A stretch of DNA of 64,000 nt. Source: Acidobacteriota bacterium (lineage in GTDB: Bacteria; Acidobacteriota; Blastocatellia; RBC074). How positions within the stretch are numbered: the stretch's first letter is position 1; each line of letters opens with the position of its first letter. A program made the translations under genes and the position numbers. The notes beneath the pieces were generated by a model. It was not told the origin of the DNA and ran no database searches. It saw only the letters and a list, made by a program, of their open reading frames with translations. Shown here piece after piece: positions 17,701 to 30,500 of the stretch. The stretch lies in NCBI GenBank assembly GCA_018269055.1, contig JAFDVI010000039.1:131227-195226 (forward strand). Direction: 5' to 3'.

Positions 17701-18524
17701 TTGAAATAGCTGTTGGCGTTGAACTGTTCGTGACGGTGGAAGTAGTAACCCGTTCCGTGAAACTCGCTGGTGCCGCTCTTGGTCACGATCTGGATTTCGC
17801 CGCCGGAAGAGCGTCCGTATTCGGCCTGGTAATTGGAAGTCAGCAGTTTGAATTCCGCAATGTTGTCCAGCGAAAGCGCGATGTGCTGCGTTCCGTTCGA
17901 CCCGGTGTCCACGTTTGTGGTTCCGTCAATCGTCAGATTGTTTTTGCCTGCTCTTTGCCCGGCGATATTAACGTTTCCGAAACCGCCGGGGCCGGAAGTG
18001 GCAAATCCGGTGGTGACAACCACGCCCGGCGTTAGTTTCAACAGGTCGAGGTAGTTGCGTCCGTTGACCGCCAGGTTTTGGATTTGCTGGTTGTTGATGG
18101 CGGTGCTCTGTTCGCCGCTTTCGGTTTTGATCTGCAGTTGGGCGGCGTCCGCCGTGACTTCGACCGTGTCACCGATTTGACCAACTTCCATGGTGATGAT
18201 GCCAGTGGATTGACGGTCAGATGCGTTGATGACGATTCCGGTTTTGACGGCTTTCTTGAATCCTTGCGCTTCCACGGTGACGATGTAATCGCCGGGTTGC
18301 AGCACGGGGAAGGAAAATGTGCCGTCCGTGCCGGTTTTGGCTTCCAGTTGTAAGTTTTTTGCCGGATTGCTGACAGTAACTTTGGCTCCGGCCAATGCCG
18401 CGCCGTTTGAATCATGCACGGTTCCGCTCAAACTGGCGCTGGTCTGAGCAAATGCCGTTAACGCCAACAGCAGGGTGAATGCTGGGACTAAAAGCACCTT
18501 TTTCACAATGGATGGTAAAGTCAT
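14799..18524 (-). CDS. Oar-like TonB-dependent receptor (receptor 1)
   Basis: A 1241-residue outer-membrane protein. It has a signal peptide (about 1-28), a carboxypeptidase-regulatory-like Ig-fold domain (about 30-115, SGTVHDSNGAALAGAKVTV), a plug with the SGGEIQIVTKSGTSEFHGTG signature, and a very long beta-barrel that ends in the aromatic residues expected for Bam recognition (VKIFF). This architecture is the expanded 'Oar/TonB carboxypeptidase-like' type abundant in Acidobacteriota, probably importing glycans or peptides. The start at 18524 is preferred over an in-frame ATG 33 bases upstream because AAGGAGAG lies just before it. It is a close paralogue of the gene at 20214-23957, sharing long blocks of identical DNA. 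Confidence 0.93.
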   Translation of the reverse strand: MTLPSIVKKVLLVPAFTLLLALTAFAQTSASLSGTVHDSNGAALAGAKVTVSNPAKNLQLEAKTGTDGTFSFPVLQPGDYIVTVEAQGFKKAVKTGIVINASDRQSTGIITMEVGQIGDTVEVTADAAQLQIKTESGEQSTAINNQQIQNLAVNGRNYLDLLKLTPGVVVTTGFATSGPGGFGNVNIAGQRAGKNNLTIDGTTNVDTGSNGTQHIALSLDNIAEFKLLTSNYQAEYGRSSGGEIQIVTKSGTSEFHGTGYYFHRHEQFNANSYFNNANGRIGDPNTGIQRNPRNFYRYNQQGYNIGGPVWLPKIGSKYLKDRLFFFWSQEWQEQLVPQAARNSRVPTAAEVAGDFSATRDGNGNAITIIDPTTGQPFAGNKIPANRINLNGQKILALFNKFENTPLGGASNGYRFNHNSQSSVSYPRRENSIRVDYNITENTRAYVRYTRDADQQIMPYGLGWTGGNNQIPFDNLIFKQAPAWNSTLNLTSTLSPTLTNEFIFGASQNNLTLNPSVPDAATYSGIGFNFATPFPYPANQWFNLTFGGIANNNFGGTNGYSQFPYKNSNTTFDIYDNVSKVFGTHTAKAGFYFQRSRKDQVAGNSAIINFSNNVNDPNNTGHPYSNALLGFFNTYQQPNIGIIQGQYRSSNYEWYVQDNWKVNNRLTLDYGMRFSWIRPQFDKRFQDYYFVADNFDPSKAVRLYRPTCVAGTFADGRFCTTNANQRAYDPANPGTLLPSYLIGRIVPGSGDPFNGQTNGKDYYPGGIKDRSLQFGPAFGFAYDVFGNKKTVVRGGYRMAYDRVQGNELAFASVGQPPLYVQPVFNFGNLATVGQGAGQPISNLALGTSGVISSDPEGYVPNTQSFSLQVQQEVGWNTVFSVGYVGTLSRHQQERINLNYIPYGLLFTKAAQDPSRYAGGVVPNEEPGLPQIYKDAGVKFSGANALAVDFLRRYQGYGTVDLKSSGGSSNYHSLQATLSKRFGQSLNFGMAYTYSKAMGTANGYTDFINPVCSRCADYRRLAFDRTHVMVINYDWRLPGLRDGYWLLKGITNGWQITGITQFLSGQPEDVGAGIQNINLGQRLGGTWTESVRGYFSGDPNQSKERDKYFNYETIRLPSVTEALAAQGAYPRNFLSRPGINVTDLSLFKNFNLGSDDRRRLQLRVEAFNVFNHAEFSDMNRSVTWSNFNAYLADRSAATASILNVRNGADGASSRIGNGVAEVNALHSAVSSNRIIQLAVKIFF

Positions 18525-18569
18525 TGATCTCTCCTTGGCGCACATCAAATTCGACATACACCGAATTAC

Positions 18570-18621
18570 AGGCTTCCGCGGGATCCCTTCAGGAATGACC
18601 GGGCAGTCCTTCCTGAAGCCT
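18570..18621 (-). promoter_or_regulatory. Mutually exclusive stems in the receptor 1 leader
   Basis: CTTCAGGAA (18587-18595) pairs perfectly with TTCCTGAAG (18610-18618), while AGGCTTC (18570-18576) pairs with GAAGCCT (18615-18621). The two helices share GAAG, so only one can form at a time. The segment lies 46-97 bases before the start codon of receptor 1. A switching role is inference. Confidence 0.3.
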
Positions 18622-18921
18622 GATATGTCTTCTTAATCCTGACTGGATGATTTGGGGAGCGGTTCAACCGGTAAGCTGACGCTTCACATCTCCAGAAATT
18701 GATAGCGATCGTTGCCAACTGTTTTCGCTGGCTTAGTTTGTTTGTGATTTTTTGACGGTAGAAACTTTCAATCCCAGCAAGTCCTGACTATGCCTGTGCG
18801 GAAGGTGACGGAATGCGGCAAAGTTCGAACACGCCGCTACACAGGCTTAATCGCCGGAGACTTAGCCGATGCGGAGTCTAAAAATCTTCAATGTGGAATC
18901 ATTTTTTGCTGAGAGCGCAGT

Positions 18922-18934
18922 TGTAACGTTACCA
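18922..18934. promoter_or_regulatory. Possible LacI-type operator
   Basis: TGTAACGTTACCA contains the perfect palindrome GTAACGTTAC with the central CG typical of LacI/GalR-family operators. It is about 400 bp upstream of receptor 1. No LacI-family gene is in the window. Confidence 0.25.
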
Positions 18935-19085
18935 ATAGCGGTTAAGGCGCGGATGGAGGAGCGGGGTGGCAAAGGGGCGAGAGGGACAGTCGGTTATTGG
19001 TAAAAGAAATAATCCACGTTTTGGAGCCACCAACACCGCCGAAAAGGAGTCGGGAGCTTGTAGGTCAGAGACGGTTGTTGCGCAG

Positions 19086-20114
19086 CTAGTTTTTCTGTTC
19101 CTTAACGCGAGCGCGCCATTGTGTTTCCAACTGTGTTAATTGCTGCGCATCCGGGGATTGCGGGTTGGAATTCAGATACTGGTGAATTTCGTCAGCGGCT
19201 TGCTTGAACTTTTGTTCGTTGGCGTAAATTTCTGCAAGGTATACGTGAGCACGGGCTGCGCTTTTGGGACTCAGCGTCAACGCGCGCTGCAAACATTGTT
19301 TGGCCTCTTCGTTCCGATGGAGCGACAGGTTGGCATATCCCAGCAGCAACAAGGTCATTGGAACATTTGGGTCAAGAACGAAGGCATTTTCCAGATTGCT
19401 CACCGCAGCGGCAAATTCTTTTTGCTGAATCTGGCAGTACCCCATTCCGACAAATGCGGGCGCATATTTGCCGTTGATTTTCAGCGCATGCGCAAAATCG
19501 GCCTCTGCCTCGGTCAATTTCCCTGCCTGAGACAAAACGTTGCCGCGTTCGGCCAACGCCTGAAAATAATCCGGGTAAAGTTCGACCGCCTGATTGAACT
19601 GCACCAGTGCCTTGTCGGCTTTATTCTCCCGCTGAAATTTGAGTCCCTGTTCATAGGCTTGGCGGGCCGGTTTGGGAATGTCCTGCGCGGCTTCGGCGAC
19701 GCTGATGGTTCCGGCTTTGCTGTTGTCTCGGTTGTCATGCATCGGCAACCGCAAAAAAACATCTATCTGGACACGATTGGAATATGCGCGCGTCGAATCG
19801 GATTCCGCCGGGTCGCTGAATTGTTTCGGATCGTCGGGGTTGATGGCTTTCACTTTGTAGCGACCGCGATCAATGCCGCGAAATTCGTAATTTCCGCCAT
19901 CGTCCGTGGGAATGTAACGATTCAGCCCGCTTGGCATTTCCAGGTACACTTTGATCCCGCGCGGAGCGGGTTTTCCGTCGGGCATGTAAACGCGGCCAAA
20001 CACGATAAAGCCGGAACCTCCGACCGTGCCCAATTGCGCGTAAGAGTTAGCCGCCATCAGGCATAAAAACGCCAGGCCGCACAACATTGCCATCCAGGTT
20101 CGTCTGTTTGTCAT
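19086..20114 (-). CDS. Exported protein with carboxypeptidase-regulatory-like and TPR domains (TPR-A)
   Basis: A 342-residue protein with a signal peptide (about 1-26), an Ig-fold carboxypeptidase-regulatory-like domain (about 32-120: GRVYMPDGKPAPRGIKVYLE, then a YEFRGIDRGRYKVKAI strand pair), and four or five TPR repeats (about 150-330). The ribosome-binding site GGGAGGTG is strong. It follows receptor 2 on the same strand across a terminator-like hairpin, mirroring the receptor 1/TPR-B pair. It shares the Ig-like domain type with the receptors, which suggests a surface or periplasmic partner. Function inferred only from context. Confidence 0.85.
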   Translation of the reverse strand: MTNRRTWMAMLCGLAFLCLMAANSYAQLGTVGGSGFIVFGRVYMPDGKPAPRGIKVYLEMPSGLNRYIPTDDGGNYEFRGIDRGRYKVKAINPDDPKQFSDPAESDSTRAYSNRVQIDVFLRLPMHDNRDNSKAGTISVAEAAQDIPKPARQAYEQGLKFQRENKADKALVQFNQAVELYPDYFQALAERGNVLSQAGKLTEAEADFAHALKINGKYAPAFVGMGYCQIQQKEFAAAVSNLENAFVLDPNVPMTLLLLGYANLSLHRNEEAKQCLQRALTLSPKSAARAHVYLAEIYANEQKFKQAADEIHQYLNSNPQSPDAQQLTQLETQWRARVKEQKN

Positions 20115-20147
20115 TACACACCTCCCAAAAAACGCGGAAAAGAAAAC

Positions 20148-20174
20148 GGGGGCTGCAAGCGGATTGCAACCCCC
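20148..20174 (-). terminator. Hairpin terminator/attenuator after receptor 2
   Basis: On the minus strand GGGGGTTGCAA pairs with TTGCAGCCCCC and is followed by GTTTTCTTTT. Same stem as 14737-14763. Confidence 0.85.
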
Positions 20175-20213
20175 GGTTGAAGCATTTTCACGGCCCGTAG
20201 GCCATTTGGCGGT

Positions 20214-23957
<3,744 letters not shown>

Positions 23958-24240
23958 GGAAAATCCTCCGTCGAAAAACGTGCACCTTCTGATTCAGGCA
24001 CACGCCGGATTAGTGGAACGCCTGTCATTCGGGTAAACCACAGGCACTAACTGATAGCCCAAAGTTTTGATTTCTGTGCGAATCAGTAAACGAAAGGATG
24101 TATTTTCGTCCCAGCCAGCAAAGTTATTTCTTGTTTGTCTCTATTTGTAGGAATCTGATCCGTGCGGATTTGGTTAGATCAGTGGCGCGGATTATCAGGA
24201 CTGATCGCTAAAAGGTCAAGCCAAATAAAGAAATTTTGGG
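23958..24240. other. Gap upstream of receptor 2
   Basis: No gene seen. It contains a small inverted repeat ACGAAA-N8-TTTCGT near 24090-24109 and several CTGATC/GATCAG words around 24155-24205, either of which could be a regulator site. It presumably holds the receptor 2 promoter. Confidence 0.4.
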
Positions 24241-24633
24241 TTACTCCCGCTCCAATACAACAAAGGCGACAACATGCTCCGGAGCGTGAGAAAGAGAGAC
24301 GTGGGCACGGGTAATCTGCAGCTCATGAATCAATTCAGCGGCGCGTCCATAAAATCGAAGCTGTGGTGCGCCTTCAGTTGATGATATGATCTCGACCTCG
24401 TGCCACCCCAGGCTTTTTAGAGGAGTGGCTGCGCCGAGGGCTTTTCGTGCGGCTTCTTTGGCGGCAAAGCGCGCGGCGTATCGTTCCATTTTGGCTGCGT
24501 AATGCGTGAACTGTTCGCAATAGGCGATTTCGGTTTCCGTGAAGACGCGGTTGCGAAACCGTTCGCCGTATTCGGTCAGCGACTCCTCAATCCGTTTGAT
24601 ATCTGCGATGTCTACTCCGATACCGGCTACCAT
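24241..24633 (-). CDS. acpS: Holo-[acyl-carrier-protein] synthase
   Basis: A 130-residue enzyme that transfers 4'-phosphopantetheine from CoA to the serine of acyl carrier protein. The family motifs are intact: GIGVDIADIKRIEES with Asp8, and RFAAKEAARKALG with Glu60, the two Mg2+ ligands. The length is normal. The start at 24633 is set by the conserved MVAGIGVD opening; the frame remains open upstream but that part is antisense to pgeF. Its start codon is only 7 bp from the divergent pgeF start, with no clear ribosome-binding site, so translation may begin on a nearly leaderless mRNA or from a promoter inside pgeF. Confidence 0.95.
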   Translation of the reverse strand: MVAGIGVDIADIKRIEESLTEYGERFRNRVFTETEIAYCEQFTHYAAKMERYAARFAAKEAARKALGAATPLKSLGWHEVEIISSTEGAPQLRFYGRAAELIHELQITRAHVSLSHAPEHVVAFVVLERE

Positions 24634-24640
24634 AAACCTG

Positions 24641-25453
24641 ATGACCCACTTTTCGTTCCGCCAACGCGACGGAGTCCAACTGTTAGTATGTGAACCGCTG
24701 GAGCGGCTAGGGTTCAAACATGCGTTCAGTACGCGGCTTGGCGGTGTCAGTCCGCTGCCCGCCGATGCGCTCAGTCTGGGCAATTTCAGCCAGGATGAAC
24801 GCGCCAACGTGGTTGAAAATCGCCGACGCTTTCAAGCTGCGCTTGAGGCCGACAACTGGCCGATGGTGACGGCGAAGCAAATTCATTCCGCCGACATTCG
24901 CTCGGTTGTGGACGCCGAAGACGCTCGCAGCGAACCGCAACCCGGAGACGCCTTGACCGCAAACGTTGCCGGGATTTTACTGGCGATTCAAACCGCCGAT
25001 TGCATGCCTGTGTTGATTGCCGATGAACGCACGCGCGCTTTTGCCGCAGTCCACGCCGGTTGGCGCGGAACGCTCGCAGGCATCGTCGCACGGACGGTTG
25101 AACGCATGCAACAAGAGTACAATACGCGCCCCGCAGACCTGCATGCTGCGCTCGGCCCGGCCATCTGCGCAGACGTGTTTGAAGTCGGCGCGGAAGTCCT
25201 GGGTGCCTTTCGCGCCCAATATGATTATGCCGAAGAGTTATTTTCCAATCGGCAGCCCAATGGCAAAGGCCACATCAATTTGAATCTGGCGAATGCGCGG
25301 CAATTGGCGAACGCCGGATTGCGTGAAGATCGAATTTACGATTGCGGGCTTTGCACCTGGTTGCAAAACGATTTGTTTTTCAGCTACCGGCTGGAACGCG
25401 GCGCGGAAAAACCTGTGGGACGATTGATGGGGGTGATTGGGCGTGAGGCTTGA
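24641..25453 (+). CDS. pgeF: Peptidoglycan editing factor / laccase-domain protein (YfiH family)
   Basis: A 270-residue protein of the DUF152/YfiH family, known in E. coli to remove mis-incorporated L-Ser from peptidoglycan precursors and reported elsewhere to have purine nucleoside phosphorylase activity. The zinc site is complete: His82 in KQIHSADI, Cys121 in TADCMPVLIAD and His138 in AVHAGWRGT; the C-terminal CGLCTW motif is also present. The start at 24641 is chosen because MTHFSF opens the family-conserved region and an earlier ATG (24608) would run into acpS. It is divergent from acpS and precedes a thioredoxin-like gene by 43 bp. Confidence 0.92.
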   Translation: MTHFSFRQRDGVQLLVCEPLERLGFKHAFSTRLGGVSPLPADALSLGNFSQDERANVVENRRRFQAALEADNWPMVTAKQIHSADIRSVVDAEDARSEPQPGDALTANVAGILLAIQTADCMPVLIADERTRAFAAVHAGWRGTLAGIVARTVERMQQEYNTRPADLHAALGPAICADVFEVGAEVLGAFRAQYDYAEELFSNRQPNGKGHINLNLANARQLANAGLREDRIYDCGLCTWLQNDLFFSYRLERGAEKPVGRLMGVIGREA

Positions 25454-25487
25454 TTTTGGATTGTGAGTTTTGAATTTTGGATTGTGG
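25453..25487. repeat. Short direct repeat ATTTTGGATTGTG
   Basis: Two copies 21 bp apart (25453-25465 and 25474-25486), with a related ATTTTGGATTTT just inside the following gene. They belong to a low-complexity 'attttggatt' intergenic repeat type. Confidence 0.6.
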
Positions 25488-25496
25488 GAGTAAATC

Positions 25497-26798
25497 GTGA
25501 AAACAACATTTTGGATTTTAGTTTTGGCATTGATGTTGACGTTGACCGGCCTGGCTCAAGACAAGCAGGACAAACAAGCGCCACCTGCTGTTCCACCGGC
25601 TCCGGCTGTGGATTCTGACGATGAGCTTCGCCGCGCGATTGAATCCAGCGGCGGCAGCGAAACGCTGATCGTTACTAACCTGGAAGGGTATTTGAAGAAA
25701 TTCCCCAAAAGCGAACATCGCCAGGAAATCGAAGGCGAAATCTACAAAATCGCCATCAAAATGCGCGATCGCGACCGCGCGATTTCATACGGCCAAAAGC
25801 TGGTCGAAGCAAATGAGAACAATGTCGAAGCATTGACCAATCTGGTGACGATGTTGCGTGAACGCAAAGCCGACGGCGATTTGAATGTCGCCATCACCTA
25901 TGCCAACCAGCTTGTGCGTCAATTTGAAGGAATTGTTGCTTCCAGCGCCAAGCCGAAACGCATCAGTGCGGCTCAATGGGAAGAGCGCAAGCAGCAGGGA
26001 TTGGCTTCAGTGTATTTGGTGCGTGCCAGGGTGCATGCCGATATGGGCAACGATGACAAAGCGAAAGCGGACGTGCTGAAAAGTTTTGATTCGGCGCGAA
26101 TGGCCGGAGCGGCGTTGGTCTTGGGCGAACTCGCCGAAAAGCGCAAAGCGGTTGACGAAGCGATTGATTTTTACGCGCAAGGATTTGCCATCGCCCTGGC
26201 CACAAACGAAGAAATTGACTTGAAAACCGTTCGCCAGAAACTCAGCCAGCTTTACGCTGGCAAATACGGTTCGGAAACCGGATTGGGCGACCGGTTGTTG
26301 AAAGCGTATGACGCGTTCGTCAAGGAGCGCGAAGAGCGATTGGCCAAATTGGAACTGCCGAACATCAACGAAGGCGCAAACAGCGCACTGAATTTCAAGC
26401 TGACCAAGCTGGATGGTTCTAAAATTGATTTGGCGGCATTGCGCGGCAAAGTGATCGTGTTTAACTTTTGGGCGACCTGGTGCGGACCTTGTTTGACGGA
26501 AATGCCAATGTTTGAAAAAACGATTGCCAAATTCAAAGACGACAAGGACGTCGTTTTTCTGGCGGTCACTACGGACGAAGACCGCGATCTGGTCGCGCCG
26601 TTTCTGAAACAGCACCAGTTCAACCTGCCAGTCGCTTATGCCGATTACTTGAACGACTTTTTCTCAGTCAGTTCCATTCCAACAACGATCATTCTGGATC
26701 GCAAAGGCGAAGTCGCTTTCAGACAATCGGGTTACAACCCGCGCGCCGATTTCGTGACGGAACTCAGCGGGCGGATTGAAGAAGCGAAGAAGAAATGA
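25497..26798 (+). CDS. Exported TPR protein with C-terminal TlpA-like thioredoxin domain
   Basis: A 433-residue periplasmic protein. It has a signal peptide (1-20, ending GLAQ), a Pro-rich linker, helical TPR-like repeats (about 55-285) and a TlpA/ResA-like thioredoxin domain (about 290-430) with redox motif WCGPC (Cys329, Cys332) and the cis-proline segment SSIPTTIILD. Such proteins reduce periplasmic disulphides, for example in apo-cytochromes c, or serve oxidative-stress defence. The TPR part probably binds the client. The start is a GTG. It could be linked to cytochrome maturation, given the multihaem protein at 12.3 kb, but nothing in the neighbourhood confirms this. Confidence 0.88.
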   Translation: MKTTFWILVLALMLTLTGLAQDKQDKQAPPAVPPAPAVDSDDELRRAIESSGGSETLIVTNLEGYLKKFPKSEHRQEIEGEIYKIAIKMRDRDRAISYGQKLVEANENNVEALTNLVTMLRERKADGDLNVAITYANQLVRQFEGIVASSAKPKRISAAQWEERKQQGLASVYLVRARVHADMGNDDKAKADVLKSFDSARMAGAALVLGELAEKRKAVDEAIDFYAQGFAIALATNEEIDLKTVRQKLSQLYAGKYGSETGLGDRLLKAYDAFVKEREERLAKLELPNINEGANSALNFKLTKLDGSKIDLAALRGKVIVFNFWATWCGPCLTEMPMFEKTIAKFKDDKDVVFLAVTTDEDRDLVAPFLKQHQFNLPVAYADYLNDFFSVSSIPTTIILDRKGEVAFRQSGYNPRADFVTELSGRIEEAKKK

Positions 26799-26802
26799 TG
26801 GC

Positions 26803-26885
26803 GAGACGGAGGGAAAGAGAGAGCGAGAGCAAACCATACGATTTTGCAAATGCCCTCTGTCTCTCTATCTCTCTATCTTTCTCAA
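26803..26885. repeat. Purine/pyrimidine inverted repeat between convergent genes
   Basis: A GAGA-rich arm (26803-26829) faces a CTCT-rich arm (26853-26883) across a 23-base centre. Folding as RNA would give a long imperfect stem, suitable as a terminator for both convergent genes. Confidence 0.6.
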
Positions 26886-27286
26886 CGGGCAGGCGGAACT
26901 GGGCAATACACGACATCCGGCATTTCTTCAGGCAAATGGCGCTGGCGTTCCAGGCAGTACACGCGATTCCGTTGATACCAATTGACCAGGGCGGAAACTT
27001 GTTGTCGTTCGCGGCGTAATCGCAAAGCCGAGCGAATTCGCGCGACAAGAATCATCGGGCAAAGCGTCACGGCAGTTGCGCCCAAAAACGGCGACTGCCC
27101 CAGCAACAGCAACATCCCCAGCACCGTTCCAAATGCCGGAAGCAAAAAGCTCAGATCGTTCAGGCAATCCATCCAAACTGGACGTTTGACCGGTTCAGAA
27201 GCCGGAACCGGAAAGACCAGCAATTTATCCAAAGACGAAATCGGCGCAAGGCTTTGGCTTGCGCGAAAGGGCACTTCGGGGGTCAT
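26882..27286 (-). CDS. Small membrane protein of unknown function
   Basis: A 134-residue protein with two adjacent hydrophobic helices (about 48-86), followed by a basic stretch (VARIRSALRLRRERQQ) and a C-terminal tail ending YCPVPPAR. The frame is open further upstream, but the ATG at 27286 is chosen because AAGAGGT precedes it. No family recognised. The positive-inside rule puts both ends in the cytoplasm. It is convergent with the TPR-thioredoxin gene. Confidence 0.5.
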   Translation of the reverse strand: MTPEVPFRASQSLAPISSLDKLLVFPVPASEPVKRPVWMDCLNDLSFLLPAFGTVLGMLLLLGQSPFLGATAVTLCPMILVARIRSALRLRRERQQVSALVNWYQRNRVYCLERQRHLPEEMPDVVYCPVPPAR

Positions 27287-27576
27287 GGGTAATACCTCTT
27301 CGTTGAAACACGTCGGCTCCCACCTGCCAGGGCACACTTCGCCCGCACGCGTTGAATGGGTTTGATTGTGAGGACGGAAAGTAAACGCCGAAGTCGTGTT
27401 GTCGTGAAGTTGGGGCAAATCGTCACGAAGCTTCGGCAGCAGTTCGCGTAACGCGCGGGATTCTAGCGGTTTCTATGCGGAATGAAAATGGCATTTCAGT
27501 CGTTCAAGGTGTTAAGCCTGCCAGGATTAGCAGCCTATCCCGTTGACTCAACCCCTCGCCGAGTAACCGAAGAGAT

Positions 27577-30500
27577 TTACTTGATATTGACCTTCACCGT
27601 ATTCGCCAATTTGGTATCCACAGTTAGAACTACGTCAACTTCGCCTCGCCCTTTCAAACCGCGCGGAATTCGCACATTTGCTTGATCCAGTCCGACGAAA
27701 TCACCTTGCGGCCCCGCGTATAGAACTTCCGTATTTGTGCCGCCAATTTTGCAGCTCACGGCAGACAAAGCACTAGGCTTGTGGAAGCCCGTGCCGAAAA
27801 TCAGCAGGAACACCTGATCCGTTTCGGGGCCTAGATCAATCGGGACAGCGACGATTTTGCCCTGCGCCGAATCGAAGCGCGTGACCGGTTCGTAGCTTTG
27901 CGAACCGTCTGCTTTGACGCGCAAGACTGTCGCCGCAGCTAGCCCGGTTCCGCTCGTGTTGGCCGAAAACAATCCGGGGGCGACTGCTGTAATCTGTACA
28001 ACGCCGGTTGAGACTTTGCTGTCGCCACTGCTAATCGTCACCGTCGCCGCGCCCACAGCCGTTCCTACCGGGATCAGATAATTGACCTGAGTCGGGGCAA
28101 CGAAGAACAGTGGCGCATCGCGCTCGACGCCCGCGCTGTCGCGCACCTTCACCGTAGTCCCTGCCAACATAGTCGGCAGCGGCACCGTCGTCGCCACTTG
28201 CGTCGTCGTTGCCAGCCCCGCGCCGAAGGCCGCCACGATGGATTCGCTCGACAACTCCGCGCCGCCGAAGCTCGCCGCCGAAACGCTCGCCACTGCCGCC
28301 GTCTGCGTGATCGTCACCGTCTGCCCCGCGACGCTGAGTGTCCCGCTGCGCCCCTGCGCGCTCGCGTTCGGCGCGACGTTGAAAGCTACGTTGCCCGTGC
28401 CCGTTCCGCTTGCGCCCGCCGTCAGCGTGACCCAACTCACCTGGCTGGCAGCCGCCCACTCGCAGCCGTCGGCGCAATTCACCGTCACGCTGCCGCTCCC
28501 GCCTGCCGCCTCATAGCGCGCGCCACCTTGCGGAAGATTGAGCGGCGCGACCGCGTAATTACACGTCGTCACGCTCAGGCGCAGCGTGTAATCGCCCGTG
28601 CTCATCGGCTCGAACGAAGTGACTTCAATCGTGTAGGCGCCGCTCGCGGAGAGGCGGAAGAAACCGATGCGCGCCGGGATGCGTGCGTTGAGCGCGTCAC
28701 CGCCGTCGTCATCTTCGGCCAGCACCGCGCCTTCGGGGCCGATCAGGTAGAGGTAGGGATCGAAGGCCGCCGAGTTGAGCGAGAGCGCCACCAACTGCTC
28801 CGCCGCGCCAGTGAAAGAATAGCGATCCGCACGATACGCCAAATCTGCAATTACTGACGAAGCGCAGTCACTGGTGCTCAAAGAACCTGTGACACTTTGC
28901 CCGGCATTGATGGGCGTTGCTGATGAACAAGGTCGCCCAGCTTGTGTGACGGTGAGGGTTTGGCCTGCGATGTTGATTGTACCTGTGCGCGAATTCGCTC
29001 CGAGATTTGGCGCGACGGAATAATTGACTGTACCGTTGCCGGGTGTACTACTGACTGAGGTAAGCGAAATCCAGGGAGTATTGCTATTGGCAATCCAAAT
29101 ACAGTTACTTCCTGTGGCCACACTCCCGACCCCGGCCCCACTGTCTGCGCCAAAGGATTGGTTAGCGGGTGTAAGTGAGTAGATACAGCTAGAAGTTGTA
29201 CTAAGGGTCAAGATGTATGAATTACCGCTGTATCCAGTAACCTCAATGAGATATGTCCCGCTGGATGGCAGGCTGATGTAGCTACCTGTGTAATACCGCG
29301 GAACATAGAGAACGTTAGAGTAAGAATCCTGAGCAATGACAATCCCGTTTGGGCCAATCAAATAAAGCGCCTTTGAATAATCATTGGAGCTTAGACTAAT
29401 CCTTACTGCTTGCCCTGCCGTCCCGGTAAATGAATATCGATCGGCATAAGGGTATGATCCTGTCGGTGCTTTGCAATCACCGTCGCTCCAGTTACCGTTC
29501 ACCGTCTGCCCAAAGTTGATTGGCGTTACCGTGCAGCTACTACCATCGCCAATCTGACTCACGCTAAAAGTTTGACCTCCGACGATCAAGGTGCCCGAAC
29601 GCGGGCTGTTGCTAGTGTTGGGTGCGACTGTAAAGTTGACCGTGCCAGCGCCTCGACCATTGCTGTTAGAATTAAAGGTGATCCAACTTACATCGCTTTG
29701 CGCTTGCCAAGCACAACTGGTCTCGGCATTGATGTTCAGGCTACCTGCTCCACCGGCGGCACCGAAGTTTTGGTTGCTGATCACCGCCGAATAACTACAA
29801 CCCGCTGACCCGACATTGGTCATTCTAACCCTATATTTGCCACCTATCAGGCCGTAGTTGATGTAAACGCCAACGGTATAGATGCCACTTATCGGCAGAC
29901 TAACCGAAGGGATGTTCACAGTAGCGTTGTCTAGAAGATTCGGCTCATCAAACAAGGTCAATCCATTTGGGTCTTGCAAAAACACTTTGGGTCGGAAGTT
30001 ATCTCCTACTACCGTCAACGCAACTGATTGCCCGGCAGTTCCGCTGAAGGTGAACCGGTTACAGCCATCTAGGTCTGCATTCACCCATTGACTTGGAGTA
30101 AGTGGTTTTGGACAACCTGATTGGAACTGCGTTATCGTGAACGTCTGACCGCCAATCACAATCTGTGCTGAACGTGGACTGTAGGCATTGTCGTACGGCG
30201 CGACGGAAAAAGAAACGATACTACTGCCGCTACCACTGATAGCTGAGTTGATCGCGAGCCAGCTTTGACTGCTCAAGGCATTCCATGAACAGTTACCCGA
30301 AGTCACCAGATTAACGCTGCCGAGGCCGCCGCTGTTTGTGAAGGAAGCGCTACTTGATGAGAGTTGATAGTTGCAGCCAGGTGAGGTAAGCCCCAGGCCA
30401 AAGGTGTAATTGAATATCCCGTCATAATAAACGTGGAGTAGATACGTTCCGGTTGTCGGCAAAGTGGCCGAAACTCTCCCATAATAACCAAAAGTGAGTG

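Larger units (their letters stand above)
18525..19085. other. 561-bp gap upstream of receptor 1
   Basis: No credible gene. It holds an alternative-hairpin segment (18570-18621) in the probable leader of receptor 1 and a near-palindrome TGTAACGTTACCA (18922-18934). The part from about 18935 to 19085 is purine-rich on the plus strand with no recognisable feature. Confidence 0.6.
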
